From an uncultured Acetobacteraceae bacterium (GTDB lineage: Bacteria; Pseudomonadota; Alphaproteobacteria; Acetobacterales; Acetobacteraceae), in contig CAIYDT010000171.1 of assembly GCA_903924985.1 (NCBI GenBank), positions 1-64,000 of the forward strand: 64,000 bases of DNA, read 5' to 3'. Every line of letters begins with the position of its first letter. Within the stretch, counting starts at the first letter, position 1. A program made the position numbers and the translations under genes. The notes beneath the pieces are model-generated. The model saw only the letters and a list, made by a program, of their open reading frames with translations, was not told where the DNA came from and did no database searches. Positions 36,342 to 45,119 of the stretch are shown piece after piece.

Positions 36342-37220
36342 ATGAATCAGATCACGCGCATCCGGCCCGCGCACAGTTTCCGCGCGTCCGCCCGGCCGGG
36401 CACCTTCCTCACCGACGACGATATCCAACGGGCCGCACCCTCGGTCTTCGCGGTCGCGGCCCATGAATCCCGCTCCGCGGGGTTCCAGCCAATCCCGACC
36501 TCGCAAATCCTCACCGGCCTCCGCAAGGAGGGTTTCGACGTGGTTCAGGCCTCGCAATCGCGCTCGCGCGATCCGGGCCGTCTCGACTTCACCAAGCACA
36601 TGATCCGGCTGCGGCACGCGAGCCAGACCAGAGGCACATCCCGCGCGATCGGTGACGTGTTCCCCGAGGTCGTGCTGGTGAACGCCAACGACGGGTCCAG
36701 CAGCTACGTCATGAGCGCCGGCCTTTTCCGGCTCGTTTGCCTGAACGGCATGACCGTGTCGGAGAAGGAATTCCAGACCGTCCGCGTCACCCATTGGGGC
36801 GACGTGCAGGGCAAAGTGATCGAGGGGTCCTTCACCGTGTTGGAGGAGTCGACGAAAGCCCTGGAACATGCCGAGGCCTGGTCGGCAATCGATCTTTCCC
36901 CGCCCGAGCAGCACGCATTGGCGGAGTCGGCCCGCGTCCTCCGCTTCGGCAACAGCGACGGCAACGTTACGACTCCGATCACGGCGGATCAGCTTCTCCG
37001 GGCCAACCGCCAGGCGGACGCGGGACCGTCGCTATGGCACACCTTCAACAGGCTCCAGGAGAACGTGATCAAGGGCGGGGTCTCCGCTCTCGATCGCAAT
37101 TCCACCGGACGGCCGCGCCGCGTCACTAGTCGCGCCGTCAACGGCATCGATCAGGATCAACGCCTCAATCGGGCGCTCTGGCTCCTGGCCGAGACCATGG
37201 CCGATCACAAGGCCCACTGA
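36342..37220 (+). CDS. DUF932 domain protein
   Basis: 292 residues starting MNQITRIRPAHSF. RPGTFLTDDDIQRAAPSVFA, LDFTKHMIRLRHASQ, VLVNANDGSSSYVMSAGLFR and RLVCLNGM are typical DUF932 segments. The family is common on plasmids, phages and integrative elements, is of unknown function, and is often near replication or ParB-like genes. Start supported by a strong AGGAG leader. It has its own copy of the repeated promoter-like element. Confidence 0.85.
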   Translation: MNQITRIRPAHSFRASARPGTFLTDDDIQRAAPSVFAVAAHESRSAGFQPIPTSQILTGLRKEGFDVVQASQSRSRDPGRLDFTKHMIRLRHASQTRGTSRAIGDVFPEVVLVNANDGSSSYVMSAGLFRLVCLNGMTVSEKEFQTVRVTHWGDVQGKVIEGSFTVLEESTKALEHAEAWSAIDLSPPEQHALAESARVLRFGNSDGNVTTPITADQLLRANRQADAGPSLWHTFNRLQENVIKGGVSALDRNSTGRPRRVTSRAVNGIDQDQRLNRALWLLAETMADHKAH

Positions 37221-37350
37221 CCAGTAGAGGCGGCGCGGCCAATGGTTGGCGCCGCCTTTGGCTGTCGCCGTCAAATCAGACGATCCCTGTCATTGCAGTT
37301 GTCGAAGTATAGGCGGGGCCTTTATTGTTACGAGTTCGCTTTTTAGTTGG

Positions 37351-37397
37351 TGCGTAAGTGTAATGGTGGTATATGAATACTTACCAATCTCTACCAC
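37351..37397 (+). promoter_or_regulatory. Repeated promoter-like element and CTACCAC leader (copy 2)
   Basis: TGCGTAAGTGTAAT at 37351-37364 followed by GTGGTATA, then CTACCAC at 37391-37397, 15 bases before the ATG at 37413. The 14-base core is identical to copy 1, and the distance from core to CTACCAC (40 versus 39 bases) is nearly the same. The purine part of the leader is weaker here (GGA). Confidence 0.6.
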
Positions 37398-37412
37398 GGA
37401 ACACCCCATCAC

Positions 37413-37886
37413 ATGACAACCCGGACCAAAGCAGCCCCCGTGAAATCCAAGGGCCGCGCCCGCAAGTCCTACGAGGACCGCACCGGCATGACCAAACGGG
37501 CCAGCAAGATCCTGGTCAGCGCGATCTTCGTGAAGATCGAGTTTTCCGAGGACGAAAGCGGCAACAAAATCCGCGCCTGGAAGTCGTCCGAAATGTCCTC
37601 CTATTCCAACAGCGACATCGCTTCCTGCCTCATCAACCGGGTCGCCATCGAGCCGAACGAAATGCTCGGCACTGTGCCTCCCTCCGCGATCAAATACGCG
37701 GTCACCAAGGGCTGGTTGGTCCCGAACGCTTGCAAGACCCTCTACCGCGTCACGCTCAAGGGCGCGATCGACCTCGACCTCCCGCTGCGGTTCAAGGGCG
37801 GCGACCACCACGGCCGCAAAATCCCGTTCCTCTCGACACATGCCCTTGGGCCCTCGTCCCGAGGGACGGCGGCGGGTGCGAAATGA
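37413..37886 (+). CDS. Hypothetical phage protein
   Basis: 157 residues, basic N-terminus (KSKGRARKSYEDRTGMTKRA). No family recognised. The ILVSAIFVKIEFSEDESGN and VPPSAIKYAVTKGWLVPNAC segments suggest a small alpha/beta domain. Basic charge would allow nucleic-acid binding. Its stop overlaps the next start as ATGA. Confidence 0.65.
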   Translation: MTTRTKAAPVKSKGRARKSYEDRTGMTKRASKILVSAIFVKIEFSEDESGNKIRAWKSSEMSSYSNSDIASCLINRVAIEPNEMLGTVPPSAIKYAVTKGWLVPNACKTLYRVTLKGAIDLDLPLRFKGGDHHGRKIPFLSTHALGPSSRGTAAGAK

Positions 37887-38125
37887 TCACCAAGACCCAA
37901 CGCCTGATCCGCTTCATGGAAGCGGGCGACTGGCCCAAAGCTCTCAGTCTGGCGAACACGTTCCGCCGGCTTGGACCGTACCGCGACACCATCCGCCTCG
38001 CGCATGAGTGCCGCGTCCACCCTCGGTTCTATCGCGGCCTCGGCCGCGATCCCGAAGCCGCGACCGAAGAAGGCATCGTGGCGCTGAAACTTCTGTATCC
38101 CTGTCGAGGCGACGAAATCGACTGA
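37883..38125 (+). CDS. Small hypothetical protein coupled to the preceding gene
   Basis: 80 residues starting MITKTQRLIRFMEAGDWPKA; helical, with LSLANTFRRLGPYRDTIRLA. The ATG at 37883 overlaps the preceding stop (ATGA). I do not recognise the family. Similar small proteins occur in alphaproteobacterial prophages beside DUF932 genes, by position only. Confidence 0.6.
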   Translation: MITKTQRLIRFMEAGDWPKALSLANTFRRLGPYRDTIRLAHECRVHPRFYRGLGRDPEAATEEGIVALKLLYPCRGDEID

Positions 38126-38213
38126 CACGGAAACAAAACGCGGGCGGCATAAAATAACGTTCGTGGATAGCCATCGGAAATCGATCCCTGTCCCCGTTAC
38201 CGGAGAATATGTC

Positions 38214-38435
38214 ATGGCCAGCGTAACCAAAGCCGCCCGCGCGGCTAAATATCGAACCTTCACCCTCGCTCAAATCCAGGAGGCAGACGCCATGGAATGC
38301 GGCCTCTGCCTTGCGTGTGGCGCCCTCCGGGACTGCTGCGAGCCCGACGCGCGGAGATACCGCTGTGAAGAGTGCAACGAAAACCAGGTCTATGGCGCCA
38401 ACGAAATCATGATGATGGGCCTCTGCACTGACTGA
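38214..38435 (+). CDS. Small cysteine-rich (zinc-ribbon-like) protein
   Basis: 73 residues. MECGLCLACGALRDCCE and RYRCEECNE give two CxxC pairs and extra cysteines, a likely zinc-binding ribbon. GGAG stands about 10 bases before the ATG at 38214. A longer open frame to 38163 lacks a good ribosome site. Role unknown; such proteins often bind nucleic acid or act as adaptors. Confidence 0.6.
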   Translation: MASVTKAARAAKYRTFTLAQIQEADAMECGLCLACGALRDCCEPDARRYRCEECNENQVYGANEIMMMGLCTD

Positions 38436-38445
38436 GCGCGTCCTT

Positions 38446-38459
38446 CCCTACCACAGGAG
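38446..38459 (+). promoter_or_regulatory. CCCTACCACAGGAG leader before the methyltransferase-ParB gene
   Basis: Exact 14-base copy of the leader at 36322-36335, here 6 bases before the ATG at 38466. The upstream TGCGTAAGTGTAAT core is absent, so this copy may act at translation rather than as a promoter. Confidence 0.55.
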
Positions 38460-38465
38460 AAACTT

Positions 38466-40172
38466 ATGTCCTTAGTCAAAACGAAAATCCCCGACGACAT
38501 CCGCCCGATCCTCGCGCGATCGACGATCGCCGGAAATGTTCTCACCCTCCCCGGGCAACTCGACCGCGAAACCTACCTCCGCGTGGACAAGGTGCTGAAA
38601 GCCACGCGCGGCAAATGGGACCGCAAGGCCAAGGGTCATGTGTTCCCCTTCGACCCGCGTGAGCTGATCGGCGAAGCCGTCGAGACCGGCGAGGCCGTCG
38701 ATGCCAAAAAGACCCTCCAGTTCTTCGAGACGCCCGACGATCTCGCCCGCCGCATGGTCGAACTGGCCCGGCTGAAACCCGGCGATACGGCCCTGGAACC
38801 GTCCGCCGGTCTCGGCCGAATCGTTCGCCACCTGATCGCCGCTGGCGCCGAGGTTCGTGCCATTGAAATCGACGGCACCAACGCCGCCGCACTGCGCGCA
38901 CTCGACGGCAATCCTTTGGTCCAGCACATGGACTTCGAGGACTGGCACGCGGCCAGTCCCTCGGCCCCCGGCTTGTTCCATGCCGTGGTGATGAACCCGC
39001 CTTTCTCAGACAATCAGGACATCCGACACATCCGCGCCGCCTGGGAGCATGTCCTGCCCGGCGGCCGGCTGGTCGCCATCTGCTCCGAAGGCCCGTTCTT
39101 CCGCCAGGACATGGCGGCACGGATGTTCCGCGACTGGCTGGACAGCATCGGCGCCGAGACCGAAAAACTTCCGCCCGAGACCTTCCGCGAGAGCGGTAGC
39201 GGCGTGAACACAAGGCTGATCACCGCGACCAACGCCGCGCCCGCCGTTCCCTTCTACCTCCCCGGCGGCACGGCTGAGCCGATCGTCCCGCTCGCCTCCG
39301 AAGCGGCTGTCCAGGACATTCCGGTCCAGCAGATCGCCGCCGATCCCGGCCAACCTCGAAAAACGTTCGATCACCGGGAGCTTGGCGAACTCGCCGCCTC
39401 CATCCGGGCAAATGGGCTGTTGCAGCCGATCACCGTCCGCGTCGGCGGGGAGAAGGGCTTTCTCATTGTCGCCGGCGAGCGCCGCTACCGCGCACACCGG
39501 ATCAACGGCGCGGCGACCATCCGTGCGATCGTGATCGAGGCCCCGGACGAAGCGGACATCCGCATCAAGCAGATCATCGAGAACGATCAGCGGGCCGACG
39601 TGCCCCCGCTGGAACAGGCGAAGTCCTATCAGGCGTTGATGGACCAGATGGGTTGGACGCCCGCGGAACTCGGCCAGCGGATCGGCAAGGCCGCGCACCG
39701 CATCACCGAGCGGACCGACCTCCTGCGCCTCCAGCCGGAGTACCAAGGGCTTCTGGCGGGCGGCAACCTCAAACCCTCCGAGGCGACCGAACTCGCCAGG
39801 CTCGCCCCCAGGGGTCAGATGGTTCTGTTCAAGGCGATCCAGACCGGCGCTTGCAAAACCTACGCCGACCTCCGCGCCACCGCGAACGCCCTGGTCCATG
39901 CCGAGGCTCAGGTGTCGTTCGCCCTTGAGACCCAACCTGGCCCGACGGAGGAAGACCAACGTCTCGCCACCGGCTTCGAGGCACAGGTCGAACGCATCGC
40001 CCTGATGCTGCGGACGGGCATCCGCGACAACCAGGTGGTCGCCGTGCGCAAGGTCAGTCCGCACCGGGCGGGGGTTCTCGCCGACCAATTCGGCGCCATG
40101 CAGAAGGATTTGCGGCGGATCGAGGTGGCGTTGCGCACGGCGGCGATCCAGGAGAGCTTCCTGGCCGGCTGA
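38466..40172 (+). CDS. Methyltransferase-ParB fusion protein
   Basis: 568 residues. N-terminal class I methyltransferase: TALEPSAGLGRIV (motif I, about 109-121) and VVMNPPFSDN (motif IV, NPPF at 177-180), typical of N6-adenine DNA enzymes. From about 283 a ParB-like domain follows (IRANGLLQPITVRV, VAGERRYRAHR at 335-345, then helix-turn-helix-like WTPAELGQRIGKAA near 395). It ends in a helical region. ParB-methyltransferase fusions occur on mobile elements; they may methylate and organise element DNA. Start supported by AGGAG at 38455. Confidence 0.85.
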   Translation: MSLVKTKIPDDIRPILARSTIAGNVLTLPGQLDRETYLRVDKVLKATRGKWDRKAKGHVFPFDPRELIGEAVETGEAVDAKKTLQFFETPDDLARRMVELARLKPGDTALEPSAGLGRIVRHLIAAGAEVRAIEIDGTNAAALRALDGNPLVQHMDFEDWHAASPSAPGLFHAVVMNPPFSDNQDIRHIRAAWEHVLPGGRLVAICSEGPFFRQDMAARMFRDWLDSIGAETEKLPPETFRESGSGVNTRLITATNAAPAVPFYLPGGTAEPIVPLASEAAVQDIPVQQIAADPGQPRKTFDHRELGELAASIRANGLLQPITVRVGGEKGFLIVAGERRYRAHRINGAATIRAIVIEAPDEADIRIKQIIENDQRADVPPLEQAKSYQALMDQMGWTPAELGQRIGKAAHRITERTDLLRLQPEYQGLLAGGNLKPSEATELARLAPRGQMVLFKAIQTGACKTYADLRATANALVHAEAQVSFALETQPGPTEEDQRLATGFEAQVERIALMLRTGIRDNQVVAVRKVSPHRAGVLADQFGAMQKDLRRIEVALRTAAIQESFLAG

Positions 40173-40487
40173 CGGCCGCCGCTTCGGCAGTCGGTTTATG
40201 GTGCTGATTCAACGTCGAAAAGCGGGTCAGAATCGGGGCCAAAACGGCCCCTTTGGCGTGGTCTCTCGGGAACATAGTGAGCAAAATCAATGCAAAAGGC
40301 GGACTGACCGGCTGCTGCTACCCCCCCCACCCAATTCCGCGCCTGATCGCGTTTCACCCATGCACGGTCCCGACAGGCGCGAGTGAGCGGATCGAAACCC
40401 CCATCCCCTAGAGGCAAGGGTGCCGGCCGAGGCGGGCCACGGCCGCAGTAAGTCGCCGGGGTTCAAACTATCCTGGAGTAACCAACG
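40173..40487. other. 315-base convergent intergenic stretch
   Basis: Lies between the ends of two convergent genes. It contains a hairpin at 40235-40254 and a run of eight C at 40321-40328. No ORF with a credible start and no RNA gene was recognised. Confidence 0.5.
40235..40254 (+). terminator. Rho-independent-type terminator of the plus-strand block
   Basis: GGGGCC (40235-40240), loop AAAAC, GGCCCC (40246-40251), then TTT. A perfect 6-base GC stem with a short T run, 63 bases after the methyltransferase-ParB stop. The short T run makes it moderate in strength. Confidence 0.55.
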
Positions 40488-42569
40488 TTAGGGCGCCGCC
40501 ACACCGTCCGTTCGGCGGCGGCGTGCACCCGTGCTCTTACCGGTCCTACTTGCGCGTGAGGCACTTGCGTGCTCACCGAAGCCTGCCGGTTCCTCGGCAG
40601 CGGCGACGAGGACCCCCTCAAGATATTTGCCATAGGTGGTCCTGAGATGCTCGAGCGCGCCCTCGCGCGTAATGCGCAAGTCCAGGGAATCCTGAAAGAA
40701 CTTCAGACGTGCGCGGTTCTCCTTGAACAGAGAGGCCCAGGTTCGTACCCAAATGACAATATTGCCGCTCTCTACGACCACTCCGTCAGGCGCGTGCTTA
40801 ATCTGCCGGAGGCCGCAGTAGTCATCGTCGATCTTGCGCGAGAGAGCCCAGAAGACCCAACGAGTCGTAGCCTTGTCGAACCGCGAATCTGCGGCCACGG
40901 CCTGCGCATAATTCTCGACTTGCGTCAGTTCCTTCTGACGGATCGGGACTTTCGGCGCCTTCAATTCGACAATAAGATGTTCGATGTCTGCCGACCCGTG
41001 TGGACGGCGCTGTTTGCCGAACATCAGGTCAACGATGCCCCTCTTCTTCTCGGGGTGGAGGACCGGATCGCTTCCCAGCACCTGCACGCCCCTGGCCTTG
41101 GCGTGCTCGGCAAGGCACCGCGTCAGGCCTTCGTCGTCAGCCATGAGTTGGAACTCATCGCCGAAGAGCCAAGTGTTTTCGGCAACCAGGCGATGGAGCT
41201 GTGTCCGCTCGCGCAGCGTCTTTCGGTAATCATCCTCGAAGACCAACGCCTCTAAGCCCGTCAGCACCTTCAATCGGTTTGAAATTACTCGGGCGCCCCC
41301 AATGAGCGCGGACAAAGAAGTCTCGCGAAGGAGCGCGACGAGGTCGGCCAATTCCTTCTTCTGGAGATTCAACACCTCCTGCAGGACAGTTTGGATTTCC
41401 TCGTCGCCCTGCTCGACCGCAGCCCGAAGGGTCCGGAGTTGGAGGCGGCGGGCCTTCTGAGATGTTTTGTCGAAGTCCTCAATATGACGGGCGGCCGTGA
41501 CCGCAACGATGTCGAAGACATCTCGCTTCGCCTGTTCCAAAGGGTTAGATGCTGAATCCTTGTACGGATAGACATCCTCCCGTTTCCATGCTTCCACGAC
41601 GTTCTGCGAATCGGCAGCTGCCCGTCGGCGAAGGTGGTCGCGAATGGCTTGACGTGCCTCCACCAGGACTTCTTGCAAGGGGACGTTGAGGCCGCCCAGA
41701 CCTAATTCGTTCTTGTCGTGAAGCGCCTGAATGAAAGACGACCGGAGATACGCGCAATAGCCGCGGTCGGCTGGTGGGAGGCGTTCCTCAAGGGTCAGCA
41801 GGGGAAATCCCCGTTCGCCGCACAGGTAGAGGCACCGCTCTCCAGCTCGCTTCCATTCGATCACTTCCAGCGTGACCGAGTGAGTGGTCCCTTCTTCTTC
41901 GACGGGTTTGAGCGAATACGCCTTCCGGTGAGCGATGCCCTCCTCCGGATCAAGCAGAAGTCCGTTCACCGACACCCGAACCTCAGGGTAGCTGAGGAGG
42001 TATGGGGCTAGAATTTCTGTAAGGCTCTGACGGCCATCCTCTCCTGAAAGACTGCGGAAGTCCCGAAGAAGTTCGGTGATTACCAGTTCCACACCCGTGC
42101 CCGTGGCCGTGTCCACGCAATCGGTCGCCTCGGTGATGCGGCCCTTGTCGAGGCTGGTCCCCAATACGGTTATCTTGAAGACCTTCAGGGCCTTGCCGTC
42201 TCGGAACGTGACCGACCAGTCCGCCACCCTTCCGAGAGCAAATGCCTTAAATCGGCCCCGGCCTTCGCGCCCATGAAGGAACCGCCCGCGGCCCTTCGTT
42301 TTCGCCGCGAGGCTTTTCCAGCTTCCACCGAGTCCCGCGAACAAGCCTGGAGCCTCGTCGCGGTTCATACCCGTCCCGTCGTCGCGAACGACGATGCGTT
42401 CAAGTCCGCCAAGAGGCCCGTCCTGGAACTCGATTTCCACGCGCATCGCATCCGCGTCGACGGCATTCCAGACACACTCCGCCAACGCCATTAGCGGGGG
42501 CGCGCTCGCCTGACGAGCGAGGTGGTCCGACTTCGCGGTAACCTGAAAAAATGTGTCGCTGCCGTCCAC
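40488..42569 (-). CDS. GHKL-type ATPase fused to Shedu-like PD-(D/E)XK nuclease
   Basis: 693 residues from a GTG at 42567-42569 with GGGGGAG 6 bases upstream; the frame reaches 42641 without better support. N-terminal GHKL fold: ALAECVWNAVDADA (N box, Asn near 35), VVRDDGTGM (G1, near 63) and GRGRFLHGREGRGRF (G2). Helices with a coiled coil run from about 365 to 450. The C-terminus has LHRLVAENTWLFGDEFQL (about 458-475), RGIVDLMFG (about 511) and LIVELKAPK (about 533), a PD-(D/E)XK site arranged as in Shedu/DUF4263 nucleases. Predicted: ATP-dependent clamp sensing DNA and cutting it. It lies behind the portal gene on the same strand, a cargo position; an anti-phage role is inferred. Confidence 0.85.
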   Translation of the reverse strand: MDGSDTFFQVTAKSDHLARQASAPPLMALAECVWNAVDADAMRVEIEFQDGPLGGLERIVVRDDGTGMNRDEAPGLFAGLGGSWKSLAAKTKGRGRFLHGREGRGRFKAFALGRVADWSVTFRDGKALKVFKITVLGTSLDKGRITEATDCVDTATGTGVELVITELLRDFRSLSGEDGRQSLTEILAPYLLSYPEVRVSVNGLLLDPEEGIAHRKAYSLKPVEEEGTTHSVTLEVIEWKRAGERCLYLCGERGFPLLTLEERLPPADRGYCAYLRSSFIQALHDKNELGLGGLNVPLQEVLVEARQAIRDHLRRRAAADSQNVVEAWKREDVYPYKDSASNPLEQAKRDVFDIVAVTAARHIEDFDKTSQKARRLQLRTLRAAVEQGDEEIQTVLQEVLNLQKKELADLVALLRETSLSALIGGARVISNRLKVLTGLEALVFEDDYRKTLRERTQLHRLVAENTWLFGDEFQLMADDEGLTRCLAEHAKARGVQVLGSDPVLHPEKKRGIVDLMFGKQRRPHGSADIEHLIVELKAPKVPIRQKELTQVENYAQAVAADSRFDKATTRWVFWALSRKIDDDYCGLRQIKHAPDGVVVESGNIVIWVRTWASLFKENRARLKFFQDSLDLRITREGALEHLRTTYGKYLEGVLVAAAEEPAGFGEHASASRASRTGKSTGARRRRTDGVAAP

Positions 42570-42662
42570 GGCGATCTCCCCCGCTGGGCAGGCATCGTAC
42601 CACCGAGAGGCGCATCGCTCCAGGGCGCGCAGTCCAGCCACATACCCTTGGCGGCGTTCGGG

Positions 42663-43997
42663 CTATGCGCCCGGCGCCGGATCGTCCGCCGGATTGCGGT
42701 TCGGATCGCCATTACCGCCCTCGCCAGGAACCCCGGTCTGGTTGCTCCCCTGATCGCCAACGCCTCCCGCCGCCGCCGGCACCCACCCAAGCGGCGCCAT
42801 GTTCACCGCCTGCTGCACCGTCTCGCCATGTTCGACATTTGGCATGCCCTCGCCACGCCGCGCCTCATTCACCGCCATCCAAGGACCACCGACCGCCTGG
42901 CGATAGGCCGTGAACCGCGACAGCAGATCGGCTTTGACGAACGCGCCATAGTCCCAATCGAGAAACACATCGTCGCCGTCCAGGTCGAAGAACTTCTCCC
43001 CGCGCGCCTTCCACCGCTCGCAATACCCGCTGATTGGCCCGTTCAGATATTCCTGACCCATCTGCACCATCGCCGGCCCCTCGGTCTCGCCCTCGATCGC
43101 CAGCTTATACGGCGGCACGTCGAACGCGCGCGCGATATCCCGCAGTTGAAAATTCCGGCTCTCGATGAACTGGCTGTCCACCATGGTCAGCCCGAGCGGC
43201 TGCCATTTCAGCCCCTGCTCCAGGATCGCCGTCGCGCCGGAATTACGCGGGCCGGACTGTAACCGTTGCCACTCGTCGCGGAGTTGCTCGCGGACCTCCT
43301 TGCTCGCGAACTTCTGATCCGTCGAAAGCACGCCGCCGGTGCGGGCGCCCTGGCCCACGAACCGCGCCTGATGTTCCTCCAGCCCCATCGAGAGGCCAAT
43401 CGACTGCCGCACCATGCTCAGCCGCGACGAACCGAGGAGAGAATTCCACATTGGCAGCCAGCGCAGATGGAACATGTCGCGGGATGGGATCAGCAGCGGC
43501 TGCTCGCGCAGCATCGCCATCTCATGCAGCCCGTTCCGCGTTACCGCGTAGAAGTATTCCCCGGACGGGGCCTCGAACAATCCGACCCGGTCAGGGTGGA
43601 TCGGCACCATATACAGTGGCACGCCGCGCTGGTTCCGCACCGCGACGGCGTAGCCGTTGCCGCGCAACACCAGCGAAGCCTGCAACATCTCCTTGAACTC
43701 GAACCCGTCCTGCCAGTTGTTTGGGTTTCGCAACAGGCGATTGAGGAAATGGTCTTTCAGCCCCTCTTTGCCGCCATTCGGTAGGCGGCGGAAAACGCCG
43801 AGCGGAATTTTCGCCACATCCCCGGCGAGGATCGAGACGCACGCCATCACCGCGACATGGCGCATCGCCGTCGTCGTGCTGACCGGCATGCCCGAGGCCG
43901 ACTGGCCCGTATCACCCCACTCGCCCCAGAGGCGGCCATCGTCGGTTTCGCCGGAGCGGCGGCGCGCGAAATCGGCGACCCGCGACCAGAAGCCCAT
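42663..43997 (-). CDS. HK97-family phage portal protein
   Basis: 444 residues. GMPVSTTTAMRHVAVMACVS, LAGDVAKIPLGVFRR, LLRNPNNWQDGFEFKEMLQA and GNGYAVAVRNQRGVP are the HK97 portal hallmarks; a Pro/Gly/Asn-rich disordered tail ends the protein. It forms the dodecameric DNA gate. Usually it lies between terminase and protease; here it is separated from the large terminase by the GHKL gene and the entire plus-strand block. Confidence 0.92.
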   Translation of the reverse strand: MGFWSRVADFARRRSGETDDGRLWGEWGDTGQSASGMPVSTTTAMRHVAVMACVSILAGDVAKIPLGVFRRLPNGGKEGLKDHFLNRLLRNPNNWQDGFEFKEMLQASLVLRGNGYAVAVRNQRGVPLYMVPIHPDRVGLFEAPSGEYFYAVTRNGLHEMAMLREQPLLIPSRDMFHLRWLPMWNSLLGSSRLSMVRQSIGLSMGLEEHQARFVGQGARTGGVLSTDQKFASKEVREQLRDEWQRLQSGPRNSGATAILEQGLKWQPLGLTMVDSQFIESRNFQLRDIARAFDVPPYKLAIEGETEGPAMVQMGQEYLNGPISGYCERWKARGEKFFDLDGDDVFLDWDYGAFVKADLLSRFTAYRQAVGGPWMAVNEARRGEGMPNVEHGETVQQAVNMAPLGWVPAAAGGVGDQGSNQTGVPGEGGNGDPNRNPADDPAPGA

Positions 43998-44025
43998 CGT
44001 ATTTCAGACTCCGGTCATGGCGGGA

Positions 44026-44370
44026 TCATCGGCGCGCGCCGCGCATGCCGCGGTGGCCTTCGGCGACCTGGCGCGCCGTGTGCGCGTCGTGGCACGGCTT
44101 GCACCCGGACCGAAGATTGCTCCAAACCAGCCGCAGGTCGGGCCGTTCGGAAATCGGCACGATATGATCGACCGTGTTCGCCGCGGTCAGCCGCCCCAGG
44201 CTCTGGCACCACCAGCACAGCGGATCGGCCTTGAGCTTGGCGGCGCGCAGCCTTCGCCACGCACTGTCGTATCCGCGCGACGCCGCCGAGCCACGCCAGC
44301 GATCATGCGCCTGCCGCTTGGCGGCGGCGCCACCATGGGCGGGCTGATGGACGGGCGGTCGGAACGGCAT
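44026..44370 (-). CDS. HNH endonuclease, phage packaging-associated
   Basis: 114 residues from the ATG at 44368-44370. SRGYDSAWRRLRAAKLKADP, LCWWCQSLG (CxxC), NTVDHIVPI (the HNH histidine pair) and NLRSGCKPCHDAHT (second CxxC) give a complete zinc-bound HNH site. Such enzymes lie beside portal/terminase genes in HK97-like phages and cooperate in DNA packaging. The upstream open frame to 44727 is shadow of the DUF6456-like gene. Confidence 0.87.
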   Translation of the reverse strand: MPFRPPVHQPAHGGAAAKRQAHDRWRGSAASRGYDSAWRRLRAAKLKADPLCWWCQSLGRLTAANTVDHIVPISERPDLRLVWSNLRSGCKPCHDAHTARQVAEGHRGMRGARR

Positions 44371-44504
44371 TGTCGGCGGTGTCCACTTGCCGCCCTGGCT
44401 GGACCTGATCGGGGCGAGGCGACCGACCCTCAAACGACAACGGCGCCAGTCCCTTGCAGGGCGGCGCCGCGCTCCGGTCGCAGTTATGCAACTTAGAGCC
44501 TCTA

Positions 44505-45119
44505 CTACTTGACAGCCGCCCCGACGGTCAAGCGCGAATTCTCCCGTGGGGTCAATCCGTAGTGGCACGCCAGCCGGTCCAGCCCAACCAGTAGGATCGC
44601 GCGGCCGGTGTGGCGGCGGGTCCGTCGGGCAGCGTCGAGCGACTCCAGCGTTGCCAGACCAAGCACGACAAGCCGTACCACGTCGGCGACCTCGGCCTCG
44701 TTCTGTGGCCCACGAATGGCCAACCATGCCCGTTGCACTCGGCCCTGCGCGTCGATCATCGTTTGCGTCGGGCCGTCACCCGAAGTGCCGCCGGAGATGC
44801 CGAGACGCTCATTCTCGCCTCGCACGCCATCGGCCAGGGCGGTATCGAGACGAAACTGCTCGGCCGCCAGGAACTGTACCCGGCCCGGCCCGTCTCGCCG
44901 CGGTTCCAAGATGGCCATGAGCGGGTCCCTCCGCCGTGCCACGCGCACCGTAACGCGCTTATCCGGCCGATCGATGTCTGGCACGTCCGCCAGTTCGATC
45001 CCGGCGGCGGCGCCGTCCCAGGCGGCCCGCAGGCGGCCGTCGCGATCCCTCATCATGGCCGGTCCATAGTCGGCGGCAGGTGCAACCTCGAAAATGCGGC
45101 GCTTCTTGTGCTTTGCCAT
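44505..45119 (-). CDS. DUF6456-like phage protein
   Basis: 204 residues. The basic N-terminus MAKHKKRRIFEVAPAADYGP and the C-terminal EVADVVRLVVLGLATLESLD...LVGLDRLACHYG pattern resemble the DUF6456 C-terminal helical domain of alphaproteobacteria. No catalytic motif. The position between the HNH/portal module and the VapE gene suggests a regulatory or DNA-binding role. Its promoter region contains the left arm of a large inverted repeat (45239-45263). Confidence 0.55.
   Translation of the reverse strand: MAKHKKRRIFEVAPAADYGPAMMRDRDGRLRAAWDGAAAGIELADVPDIDRPDKRVTVRVARRRDPLMAILEPRRDGPGRVQFLAAEQFRLDTALADGVRGENERLGISGGTSGDGPTQTMIDAQGRVQRAWLAIRGPQNEAEVADVVRLVVLGLATLESLDAARRTRRHTGRAILLVGLDRLACHYGLTPRENSRLTVGAAVK

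Noticed and set aside
40321-40328. Run of eight C as a phase-variable tract
   Set aside because: It lies in non-coding DNA between convergent genes with no ORF or promoter it could switch.
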